Source of the DNA: Mordavella massiliensis
GTDB lineage: Bacteria > Bacillota > Clostridia > Lachnospirales > Lachnospiraceae
NCBI RefSeq assembly: GCF_016901695.1
Contig: NZ_JACJKS010000018.1
Location: forward strand, 1-47,911
Direction of reading: 5' to 3'
DNA length: 47,911 nt
Numbering within the stretch: the stretch's first letter is position 1; each line of letters begins with the position of its first letter. Both the position numbers and the translations under genes were made by a program. The notes beneath the pieces are model-generated. The model did no database searches. It had not been told where the DNA came from and saw only the letters and a program-made list of their open reading frames with translations. Positions 1 to 6,944 of the stretch are shown one piece after another.

Positions 1-123
1 GATCTTCGCTCTCGCTTCAATCCGATTTCCGTTCTGAATATTTCTCTTAGAAATTTTCAGGGTCGTTGTCTATTGTTCAGTTATCAAGGTTCTTGATGTT
101 TTTCGCTGTCTCTTGCGAGTCAG
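1..123 (-). other. Probable rRNA operon leader (upstream of 16S)
   Basis: Read on the minus strand this segment contains AGAACCTTGATAACTGAACA, which resembles the conserved 'CTTTGAAAACTRAACA' element found before 16S and 23S genes in Firmicutes. A near-perfect inverted repeat (about 35-61) could form part of a processing stem. It lies directly downstream of the strong promoter at 131-159. The rRNA itself is not in the window, so the assignment is inference from this element and the promoter. Confidence 0.6.
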
Positions 124-160
124 CTTAAACATAATACCATTTGTTTTTCTTAGTGTCAAT
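124..160 (-). promoter_or_regulatory. Strong sigma-A promoter of an rRNA operon lying off the left edge
   Basis: On the minus strand a perfect -35 TTGACA (plus 154-159) is followed after exactly 17 bp by a -10 TATTAT (plus 131-136). A long A/T tract upstream (plus about 160-190) looks like an UP element. Transcription would start near 124 and run left. The promoter quality and the leader it would produce fit an rRNA operon promoter, but the 16S gene itself is outside the window. Confidence 0.75.
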
Positions 161-267
161 AGCTTTTTTTTAAATTTTTTCTCTTTTTTTCCGACACCCA
201 AGTGGTAGTATATTTATAATAGAAGAAACACAATATATCCATCTGTGTTTTCTTCCAAATAGAGCAA

Positions 268-300
268 ACAAAAAACTACTGAGCTTCTCAGCAGTTTTTT
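268..300. terminator. Bidirectional hairpin terminator
   Basis: A 9-bp stem (ACTACTGAG / CTCAGCAGT, one G.U pair on the minus strand) is flanked by A and T runs on both sides, so it could stop transcription in either direction. It separates the rRNA promoter from the mobile region to the right. Confidence 0.6.
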
Positions 301-307
301 GTCTGTG

Positions 308-330
308 TTATGACGTCGTCTATGGATATC
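308..330 (+). repeat. Left copy of a 23-bp perfect inverted repeat
   Basis: These 23 bases (TTATGACG...GATATC) recur exactly, in inverted orientation, at 5431-5453. The pair brackets the segment with the variable-region fragment, the broken recombinases and the ABC exporter cassette. Bases beyond the 23 do not match on either side and I see no clear target-site duplication. Confidence 0.85.
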
Positions 331-387
331 ACTAACGCCACTTTCTAAAGTATATCATATTATGACATATTTGCGCTAATTTTCATT

Positions 388-642
388 GTGGGTGATACGG
401 ACAGCAAGGTTTGCACCTTTTATATAATTGTGATCATCTTACTTAATCACTACCTTCTGCGCGGCGGCTACCTCGCCAGTAGTTCGCTGTACGATGCAGG
501 GTCATATGGCTACTATTGGTCATCTACTTCTAGCTCGTCTGGCGGCGCTTACCGCTTGTACTTCTACTCGAGCTACGTCAACGCCAGCTTTAACAGTAGC
601 CGCTACAGCGGTCAATCTGTCCGTTGCGTGGCTGCTGGGTAG
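388..642 (+). pseudogene. C-type-lectin-fold variable-region fragment (DGR target-like), 5'-truncated
   Basis: The last ~60 codons of this open frame, from about 460, read like the C-terminal variable region of diversity-generating retroelement (DGR) target proteins or the related FISUMP/FGly-sulfatase-type lectin fold: GYYWSST, then AYRLYFYSSYVN, ending GQSVRCVA. Variable-looking positions are largely NNC codons (TAC, AGC, GCC, TTC, AAC), as adenine-specific mutagenesis of AAC codons would give, while framework codons match the usual consensus. The ~25 codons before it (388-460) do not resemble a lectin domain, so this is a 3' remnant without its N-terminal body. No reverse transcriptase, accessory gene or template repeat is visible in the window. 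It could also be an ordinary FISUMP-domain tail. Confidence 0.55.
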
Positions 643-1003
643 TTGTTGGTAGCCAGGCGATAGTGATAAATAGACAAACTGTCATGCTGACGCGCCTACG
701 GATGTGTCCTTTCTTTTTTATGAAGTTGGAGAAAATACCCAACAGACCCAGGCTCAAAATCTTCCATTCTGTCTTATATCTAGTAGGGAGAAAAATGTCC
801 CCAACCTAATATTCGAGCATTAAAATAAAATATTTTCAAGTTTATTCCATCCAACTCGCCTGCAAAATGCCAGATTTCCCACCTCTGTTATTTTTTGCAT
901 TTAAGCGTCCGGTCGCCCCAAATATAGCCCCAAAAAGCCCTTGCCATATCTGTAAAATGTGCTTTAATCAGGGCAGGTTAACTAAAGAAAAGGAATGTGT
1001 ACA
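643..1003. other. Gene-free stretch between the lectin-like fragment and recombinase remnants
   Basis: I see no convincing gene, RNA or terminator here. Short open frames exist but none has a good ribosome-binding site or recognisable sequence. It is probably mobile-element debris. Confidence 0.5.
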
Positions 1004-1409
1004 TATGGCACAAAATAGCAATATCAGCATAAGCAGCGTAGCTGCCAGGTTTATAAATGCACCCATTGGCAGGAAGAAAAGAGCGGTAAGCAGCAGGAAG
1101 CCCGAGACCTACCGCCTGACGCATCGGGACGAGAACAAAGCCCAGAAGCGTCCGCAAACTGCGCCGACCGTAAGTTTTTTGGGAAACGGCTCTCTCCCTG
1201 TTTCCAGGGAGTCCACCCCCTGACCAGCGTGCCAGAGCGGCTTTAAGAGGCGGTCAGAACACAACCACCTGATCTTCGAGCTAAGGAACGGCTCCTCGTT
1301 GGACGTATTCTGGAAGCATCCGTCCCGCAGGCTGAGCTGGACGGATGAGATGCGCGAGGCAGCACGACAAAAAGCATTAAAGCGATACAGGAAGGAGGAA
1401 AAACTATAA
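1004..1409 (+). pseudogene. Remnant of a first serine recombinase (internally deleted)
   Basis: The segment opens with MAQNSNISISS, like the N-terminal leader of site-specific serine recombinases of clostridial elements. It lacks the resolvase catalytic core altogether. From 1254 to the TAA at 1407-1409 a different frame reads as the family's C-terminal end (HLIFELRNGSSLDVFWKHPS, then a basic tail). The stop lies 2 bp before the next recombinase start, the tandem layout expected for paired recombinases. I infer a large internal deletion plus frameshift, leaving a non-functional relic. Confidence 0.5.
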
Positions 1410-1411
1410 AT

Positions 1412-2725
1412 ATGCCAGAAATAGAGATCATAGCGGCAACCAAAACACTGCAGCAACAGCCGCTATCCGTGGTAGCCCGCAAAAAGCGGGTCGCCGCCTA
1501 CGCCCGGGTCTCTACGGAACAGGACGAGCAGCAATCCAGTTATGAGGCGCAGGTGGATTTCTACACCCGCCACATCAAAAGCAATCCTGACTGGGAGTTT
1601 GTAGAAGTGTTTGCAGATCGCGGTATTACCGGCACCAATACCAAGAACCGGGAGAACTTCAACCGGATGATCGATCTGGCTTTGAATGGCGGCATCGACA
1701 TTATCCTGACCAAGTCCATCTCCCGTTTCGCCCGGAATACCGTGGATACACTTCAAACCGTCCGGGAGCTCAAGGCGGTCGGTGTCGAGGTGAGGTTCGA
1801 GAAAGAGAACTTACATACCTTTGATCCCAAGTGTGAGATGATGCTCACGATCATGAGCTCTCTGGCACAGGAAGAAAGCCGTTCCATCAGTGAGAACGTC
1901 CGCTGGGGCAAACAGAAAAGTATGCGGGACGGGAAAGTGTCCCTGGCCTACTCGCGTTTCCTCGGCTATAAAAAAGGCGCGGATGGCAGGCCGGAGATTG
2001 TGGAAGAAGAAGCTGCCATTATCCGCAAAATCTATGACTTATTTCTATCCGGCAAGACTATCAATGAGATTGCCGCCATCATGACGAGTATGGGCGTCCT
2101 GACGCCAGCAGGCAGAGCCAAATGAAGCGTCAGCACTGTCCGCAGTATTCTCAGCAACGAGAAATACAAAGGTGAGGCACTTCTCCAGAAAACCTTTACC
2201 GTAGACTATCTGACTAAAGAAGTCCGGAAAAACAACGGCGAGGTGCCATCCGTCCGTGTGCGCAACTCCCATGAACCGATTATAGAAGCAGAGGTTTTTG
2301 ACCGGGTGCAGGAGATATTAGCAGAGTCCACCAAGCGCCGGGCGAAAGTGCGCACCAGACATCCTTTTGCCGGGAAGCTCATCTGTGGCGACTGCGGCTC
2401 CTTTTATAGTCACAAAGTCTGGCGGCTGCGCAGCACAGGCGAACACTATAATGTCTGGTACTGTAACCACAAGTACGATGGCGATAAGGCCTGCGAGTCT
2501 CCCAGACTCCGGGATGAGGAAGTCAAAGCGACCTTTGAGAAAATGCTGCAAAAATGTGGCGATCCCAATCCCGTCTATACCGATGGGAGGTGGAATAAGC
2601 TGGTGGAGTCCGTTAAGGTCTGCCGGGGCGGCCCCACTGTTCCATGGTTTTTTCTTGGAGTTTTTTCAAAAAAACACTTGCTTGTGACGCAACGTAATAA
2701 GATATACTATAAGCAGGAGGTGTGA
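1412..2725 (+). pseudogene. Large serine recombinase with in-frame UGA and replaced 3' end
   Basis: The N-terminal resolvase domain (residues ~25-170) is well preserved: RVAAYARVSTEQDEQQSSYE with the catalytic Ser, then DRGITGT and LTKSISRFARN. The recombinase domain follows. At 2123-2125 a TGA interrupts the frame at RAK*SVSTVRSILSNEKYKG, where the family has Trp, so a TGG to TGA change is the likely cause. The same frame then continues through the recombinase domain and the zinc-ribbon segment (CGDCG, WYCNHK). After about 2630 (WNKLVESVKV) the expected C-terminus is replaced by unrelated sequence belonging to the next cassette. AGGAGG lies 13 bp before the ATG. As it stands it yields a 237-residue catalytic fragment without the DNA-binding part, so it is probably inactive. 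Confidence 0.8.
2678..2708 (+). promoter_or_regulatory. MerR-type promoter with 19-bp spacer
   Basis: TTGCTT (2678-2683) and TATACT (2703-2708) are separated by 19 bp, the overlong spacing typical of promoters that MerR regulators activate by untwisting DNA. The spacer holds a short dyad ACG-CAA-CGT. It drives the regulator and the two ABC genes behind it, so autoregulation is expected. A strong ribosome-binding site (AGGAGGTG) precedes the ATG at 2727. Confidence 0.7.
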
Positions 2726-2726
2726 T

Positions 2727-3527
2727 ATGGATAAACATAAGGCTATACCACAGGGCTATATGACAGTTGGCGAAGTAGCAAAGAAAATGGATGTCACTGT
2801 ACGGACATTACAACATTACGATAGAGAAGGCTTGCTTTCTCCCTCGGCTATAAGCGAAGGAGGGCGTAGGTTATATACGGATAAAGACATCGTTAAACTT
2901 CATCAGATTTTGTCCCTCAAACATTTAGGTTTTTCCCTGAACGATATTAAGAATCGGGTTATTCCTCTAGACACGCCGGCTGAAATTGCTGCTGCTCTAG
3001 CGGAACAGGCCGCAACCATTAAAGAAAAAATAGATAGCCTGTCCGAATCGTTGAGAGAACTGGAAGCGTTGCGTGAGGAAGTCCTTCAAATGCAGTCCGT
3101 TGACTTCAAAAAATACGCTGACATTATTGTTAATTTGCAGATGAAAAATGATTTCTACTGGCTTATCAAGCATTTCGATGACCAGACCCTTGACCATATC
3201 CGCAGCCATTTTGACAAAGACAGCGGAAAGGCATTTATGGACACTTTTTTGCAGCTTCAAGACGACGCGATAAGGCTTCAAAATGCAGGTGTTCCCGGAG
3301 ACAGTGATGAGGGACAGAATTTTGCAAAAGCCTATTGGAATATGATAAATGATTTCACTGGTGGAGATATGAGTATGCTCCCTAAACTCATTGAATTAGG
3401 GCAATTTCAAAATGCCAAGCAGGACTGGAAAGAAAAGCAAACTATTGCCAACAGCTATGTTGAGCAAGCATTGGGCTTCTATTTTTCTAAATTAGGAGTT
3501 GACCCGTTTCAGGAGGGAACGAAATGA
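2727..3527 (+). CDS. MerR family regulator with TipAS-like ligand domain
   Basis: A 266-residue regulator. Residues ~12-80 form the winged helix of MerR proteins (YMTVGEVAKKMDVTVRTLQHY with EGGRRLY). A coiled-coil dimer helix follows (~85-125). The C-terminal half (~140-260, DFYWLIKHF, KAYWNMINDF) resembles the TipAS antibiotic-sensing fold. It overlaps the following ATPase gene by 4 bp (ATGA), and its own 19-bp-spacer promoter lies directly upstream, so it most likely senses a drug or peptide and switches on the exporter. The ligand cannot be read from sequence. The DNA is more A/T-rich than the recombinase in front of it, consistent with a separately acquired cassette. Confidence 0.85.
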   Translation: MDKHKAIPQGYMTVGEVAKKMDVTVRTLQHYDREGLLSPSAISEGGRRLYTDKDIVKLHQILSLKHLGFSLNDIKNRVIPLDTPAEIAAALAEQAATIKEKIDSLSESLRELEALREEVLQMQSVDFKKYADIIVNLQMKNDFYWLIKHFDDQTLDHIRSHFDKDSGKAFMDTFLQLQDDAIRLQNAGVPGDSDEGQNFAKAYWNMINDFTGGDMSMLPKLIELGQFQNAKQDWKEKQTIANSYVEQALGFYFSKLGVDPFQEGTK

Positions 3528-4333
3528 ATGAGGCTATAAAAGTCAGTGGTTTAAAGAAAAGCTACGGAGCCCATGTTGTGTTGAACGGTTTGGATTTTTG
3601 TGTACGGCAAGGGGAGATTTTCGCGCTGCTCGGTGTAAATGGCGTAGGAAAAACCACCTCTCTCGAATGTATCGAAGGTCTAAGAAAATATGATAGTGGA
3701 AACATTACAATCCACGGTAGAATAGGCATCCAATTACAGTCAGCTTCTTTGCCGGAACATATTAAACCATTGGAAGCGGCTAAATTGTTTGCTAAATGGA
3801 ACAAAAATCCCCTTGATAAAGCAATGCTTGAGGCTCTCGGCATTTATAACCTTGCGAAGAAACAGTATTATCAATTATCGACAGGTCAGAAGCGGCGACT
3901 TCATTTAGCACTCGCTCTAACGCGAAATCCAGACATTCTTTTTCTGGATGAGCCAACAGCTGGTCTTGATGTGGAAGGACGGCTTTCTTTACACAAACAA
4001 ATTCGACAATTAAAGGCAATGGGGAAAACAATCATATTAACAAGCCATGACATGGCTGAAGTAGAGAATTTATGTGACCGGATTGCTATTTTGTCCGAGG
4101 GGAAGATTGTTTTTATTGGAACCGTTGGACAATTGGGGGAAACCGTAGGAAGGCATTATAACATCATAATTCAAACAGAAAACAGCACCAAAAAATACGA
4201 ATCTGATAATATCGGAGAAACATTGCTGTCGTTGCTTACACAGTATAAAGAAAATGGAGAATCTATTGTAGATATACAGATAAACCGCGGTACTCTGGAA
4301 CAACATTTTATGAAGATTACAAAAGGAGAATAA
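3524..4333 (+). CDS. ABC transporter ATP-binding protein (drug/peptide exporter type)
   Basis: A 269-residue ABC ATPase. Walker A is GVNGVGKTT near residues 38-46, the signature is LSTGQKRRL, Walker B is ILFLDEPTAGLD, and the switch His is in TSHD. The C-terminal ~60 residues form the extra domain common in CcmA/DrrA-like exporters. It pairs with the permease that starts 4 bp downstream and is translationally coupled to the MerR gene upstream. Together they would make a two-gene ABC-2 exporter, with a dimer of each protein. Substrate unknown; drug or bacteriocin export is the likely role given the TipAS-type regulator. Confidence 0.9.
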   Translation: MNEAIKVSGLKKSYGAHVVLNGLDFCVRQGEIFALLGVNGVGKTTSLECIEGLRKYDSGNITIHGRIGIQLQSASLPEHIKPLEAAKLFAKWNKNPLDKAMLEALGIYNLAKKQYYQLSTGQKRRLHLALALTRNPDILFLDEPTAGLDVEGRLSLHKQIRQLKAMGKTIILTSHDMAEVENLCDRIAILSEGKIVFIGTVGQLGETVGRHYNIIIQTENSTKKYESDNIGETLLSLLTQYKENGESIVDIQINRGTLEQHFMKITKGE

Positions 4334-4336
4334 TAG

Positions 4337-5050
4337 ATGGGTGCTTTTTTATACGGGATTTACCTGCAATGGAAGTTAGATATACGGAGCAAAACATTAC
4401 TTATAACCTGCTATATTGTTCCTCTCCTGTTTTTTGCGATTATGGGTGGGATATTTACATCTGTTATGCCGGAAGCAAGATACACACTCATTCAGTCTAT
4501 GACCGTTTTCGGAGTAACAATGGGTGCGTTAATTGGCTTGCCGCCCTCTCTTGTTGAAATTTACAGCAGCGATATTAAAAAAGTTTATAAGGCAAATGGT
4601 GTGCCACTATATCTTGGTCTTGTTTTGACGAATATTTCCGCATATATACACCTGTTTATTATGAGTATAATTCTATACATTGCCGCACCGATTGCTTTTA
4701 ATGCTGAGATACCAGAAAATCCGGCGTTGTACTTTGCCAGTCTTGCTATTTTTATTGCTGTATCCCTTAGTATTGCCAGCATAATTGGCTTAGTAGTAAA
4801 AGACCAGGCAAAAACTTCAATGGTTTCTATCATCATTTTTCTGCCTTCTATCATGCTTTCTGGAATTATGTTTCCGATTGAATTGCTGCCAAAGGCATTT
4901 GAGGCAATAGGGAAGATTTTTCCAGCCACATGGGGGTACAAAGTAATGACAGACAGCGTATTTCAGCTTGAAAATTTGTTGCCGCTGGTAGTAATTCTTA
5001 TTTTGGCTATTTGTGTATGTGGCATATTGCTACGCAAAGTTGATAAATAG
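4337..5050 (+). CDS. ABC-2 type permease
   Basis: A 237-residue membrane protein with about six hydrophobic segments (first near residues 22-42, last near 212-232) and the ABC-2 layout; the conserved region near residues 160-200 reads PSIMLSGIMFPIELLPK, typical of ABC-2 permeases. It follows the ATPase gene by 4 bp and is the last gene of the merR-ATPase-permease operon. A terminator hairpin lies ~110 bp downstream. It would form the membrane channel of the exporter. Confidence 0.85.
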   Translation: MGAFLYGIYLQWKLDIRSKTLLITCYIVPLLFFAIMGGIFTSVMPEARYTLIQSMTVFGVTMGALIGLPPSLVEIYSSDIKKVYKANGVPLYLGLVLTNISAYIHLFIMSIILYIAAPIAFNAEIPENPALYFASLAIFIAVSLSIASIIGLVVKDQAKTSMVSIIIFLPSIMLSGIMFPIELLPKAFEAIGKIFPATWGYKVMTDSVFQLENLLPLVVILILAICVCGILLRKVDK

Positions 5051-5155
5051 CAAAGTCAGCCGAGTTAATCAATGGTAAAATGAACGCCGCTTTGTGCTGA
5101 CGCCCCACGCTATTGCCAGACAGCAGAAATTTTCATAACCGAAGATGAAGTCCAT

Positions 5156-5200
5156 AAAGCGCCATATCCATCTTGCTCAGAAACGGATATGGTGCTTTTC
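5156..5200 (+). terminator. Terminator of the MerR-ABC operon
   Basis: An 11-bp stem (5159-5169 with 5185-5195, one G.U) followed by TTTT and a pyrimidine-rich tract ends the exporter operon. Confidence 0.65.
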
Positions 5201-5372
5201 TATTGTGCAAAAAACACCCGTGTCACTTCTAAGAAAAAGCGGTGCGGGGGAGAACCTTCTGTGTCAAAAGTGGTGTTGTAGACCAATTATTAGAATTGGC
5301 CTTTTTCCTCTCATTTTCCCCATTGGTGCAATCTGATCTCCAAGCAAAGCCTGAAATAATCTAAAAGAGTGC

Positions 5373-5410
5373 AAAAAAATGGGACACCCCGTTATTTACA
5401 GGGGTGTCCT
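5373..5410 (-). terminator. Terminator of the DUF2975/XRE operon
   Basis: The stem GGACACCCC/GGGGTGTCC (5382-5390 and 5401-5409) is followed, on the minus strand, by seven T residues. It is positioned to end transcription coming from the XRE gene at 5598. Confidence 0.7.
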
Positions 5411-5430
5411 ATAATTCCTCGCCGCTATGC

Positions 5431-5453
5431 GATATCCATAGACGACGTCATAA
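5431..5453 (-). repeat. Right copy of the 23-bp perfect inverted repeat
   Basis: Exact inverted copy of 308-330. See the left copy for context. It lies between the DUF2975/XRE operon terminator and a longer dispersed repeat. Confidence 0.85.
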
Positions 5454-5516
5454 TTTGGCTAATAACCCTTATTTTGATACAATGCACCCCCTTTGACTTT
5501 AGGGGGCGCATTGTAT
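5454..5516 (+). repeat. Dispersed repeat B, copy 1 (with hairpin)
   Basis: About 58 bp from TTTGGCTAATAACCC to GGGGGCGCA matches 6869-6927 with scattered differences (shared core TGATACAA.TG.ACCCCCTTTG). Within it 5477-5492 and 5501-5516 form a long hairpin (ATACAATGC.CCCCC/GGGGG.GCATTGTAT). Its role is unknown; it may be an intergenic mobile repeat or a terminator. Confidence 0.6.
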
Positions 5517-5597
5517 TATGGGCTGCATTTGACAAATTATTGTAGACCAGCCGGTAACTCAAGTGGCCACCGTATGACATGCCAGTTGTATTGATAC

Positions 5598-5819
5598 TTA
5601 TTTGTCATCAGTTATAGGCGGTTGATATTCTAAAATGTCACCTGGTTGACAATCTAATGCTTCACAAATTGCCTCTAATGTTGAAAAACGAATGGCACTC
5701 ACTTTGCCTGTTTTAATTTTTGATAAATTAACATTGGCTATTCCAACTTTCTCAGACAATGTGTTGAGAGATATTTTTCTATCAGCCATAACCCTATCCA
5801 ATCTTAAAATAATTGGCAT
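5598..5819 (-). CDS. Small XRE/Cro-type DNA-binding protein (YozG-like)
   Basis: A 73-residue protein that is almost entirely one helix-turn-helix domain (LNTLSEKVGIANVNLSKIKTG, then AICEALDCQPGDILEY). It resembles the small Cro/CI regulators that accompany DUF2975 membrane proteins in Firmicutes. AGGAGGG sits 7 bp before the ATG. It is the second gene of a two-gene operon, 20 bp after the DUF2975 gene. It probably controls that operon, but the target is not shown by the sequence. Confidence 0.85.
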   Translation of the reverse strand: MPIILRLDRVMADRKISLNTLSEKVGIANVNLSKIKTGKVSAIRFSTLEAICEALDCQPGDILEYQPPITDDK

Positions 5820-5839
5820 AATCTCCCTCCTGTTTGAAT

Positions 5840-6430
5840 TTACAATGTTTCATCCGATAATTGTTGCAATGTTTCCCCATATTTAAAGATGTGACCGACC
5901 AAACGAAGAATAAAGAACCAAATAATAAAGCTCCCGTCACTCACAATTGATATAGAACAAGACTCTACCCTGTCTGCGTTGAATAGAGACGGAATATCAA
6001 ATACATTGTAGAATATCAAATTCGTGGCAATCTGAAGAACAAAGCTTATAATGCCCATAATTAGAATCGCATACGCCAGCTTTTTCAAAGCAACACTTAT
6101 AGTTGTGCTAAAAGGCTTCCCCTGAGACATTGGTTCAAATACATTCAGAAGTACCCTAATGATGTAACAGGACAATGTTCCAAATAGTGCAACATTTGCA
6201 AATGTCATAAAATGCAACGATGTAAGCTGTTGCGAAGAATACTCCTGATTTAAAAGCAGTGAATAGTTCCCAAGTGTGATAGAAAAACCACCATCCAATG
6301 CTGTACCGCCTTTCATAAATAATGCAACAAGGATAGCTGCCAAAATAACCACACTTACTACGGCAACCACCCAAAAAAGAACTTTGAGAATTGCTCGAAT
6401 AGTTTTGGATGTCTTGATGATTTTATCCAT
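5840..6430 (-). CDS. DUF2975 family membrane protein
   Basis: I chose the ATG at 6430 (MDKIIKTSK) because GAGGAGGT stands 9 bp upstream; a longer frame would run through the ribosome-binding site and promoter. The 196-residue protein has four hydrophobic segments (about 14-38, 77-99, 118-142, 163-185) and the layout of DUF2975 proteins, whose biochemical function is unknown. A small XRE gene follows, the standard partner. It has its own promoter (-35 GTGACA at plus 6484-6489, 17-bp spacer, -10 TATACT at plus 6461-6466). Confidence 0.85.
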   Translation of the reverse strand: MDKIIKTSKTIRAILKVLFWVVAVVSVVILAAILVALFMKGGTALDGGFSITLGNYSLLLNQEYSSQQLTSLHFMTFANVALFGTLSCYIIRVLLNVFEPMSQGKPFSTTISVALKKLAYAILIMGIISFVLQIATNLIFYNVFDIPSLFNADRVESCSISIVSDGSFIIWFFILRLVGHIFKYGETLQQLSDETL

Positions 6431-6460
6431 AAATATTACCTCCTCTGTTGGTATAGCTTT

Positions 6461-6489
6461 AGTATACACTTCCAAGATATGTTTGTCAC
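6461..6489 (-). promoter_or_regulatory. Promoter of the DUF2975/XRE operon
   Basis: On the minus strand GTGACA and TATACT are spaced 17 bp, ending ~30 bp before the DUF2975 ATG. Confidence 0.6.
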
Positions 6490-6563
6490 CTATTTTTTAA
6501 TGTTTGTCGTTAATAAATATATACTAATCATTCTAACAGGACAGGGCATACTTGCGAAAAATC

Positions 6564-6603
6564 AACAGGGCTAAGATACTCGAAAAAGTATCTTAGCCCT
6601 GTT
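6564..6603. terminator. Long perfect hairpin
   Basis: A 17-bp perfect stem (AACAGGGCTAAGATACT and its complement) with a 6-nt loop lies upstream of the DUF2975 promoter. It has only weak T-runs on either side. It may insulate the cassette from read-through, or be a small repeat element. Confidence 0.5.
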
Positions 6604-6723
6604 ATTTAGTGTTATATAAAATCTATTTCGTGATTTACAATCTCTCTTGCACAAGCCTGTATGTTATTCATCAATCCTATCCATTCCATATCTTTTAACG
6701 ATTACTTTAATCGTAATCGCTAA

Positions 6724-6772
6724 CTAAAGTAAAAAATCCCTACCTTGGAAGCTGTCATGGCAGGGATTTATC
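6724..6772. terminator. Hairpin, probable terminator for the radical-SAM operon
   Basis: AAATCCCTACC pairs with GGCAGGGATTT across a ~14-nt loop, flanked by A and T tracts. It lies ~170 bp downstream of the end of the minus-strand radical-SAM operon. Confidence 0.45.
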
Positions 6773-6813
6773 TTTGGTCGAATGTATAAAAAAGATGAAA
6801 AAGTCCGTAAAAT

Positions 6814-6871
6814 AGGCAAAAATTAAGCACCGCAACCTTGATACGCTTTGTATCAAAATTGCGGTGCTTTT
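6814..6871 (+). repeat. Dispersed repeat A, copy 1
   Basis: This ~58-bp segment, from AGGCAAAAA to GGTGCTTTT, recurs in the same orientation at 15758-15817. It folds as a double hairpin: AAGCACCGCAA/TTGCGGTGCTT outside and TTGATAC/GTATCAA inside. Repeat B copy 2 begins at its right end. Confidence 0.65.
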
Positions 6872-6927
6872 GGCAAATGACCCTAATTGTGATACAAATG
6901 AACCCCCTTTGGGCGTCAGGGGGTTCA
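6869..6927 (+). repeat. Dispersed repeat B, copy 2
   Basis: Matches 5454-5510 over ~58 bp with a single 1-bp gap and scattered substitutions. It abuts repeat A copy 1, so the two families form one compound intergenic element here. Confidence 0.6.
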
Positions 6928-6944
6928 CTTTGCGCCAAGGGGGT

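Noticed and set aside
867-1223. Open frame of 118 codons
   Set aside because: Only its middle resembles a recombinase leader; it has no start signal at 867 and ends in unrelated sequence. It is treated as part of a recombinase relic.
5145-5336. Small frame after the ABC permease
   Set aside because: It begins just before the terminator hairpin and runs through it, without a start signal.
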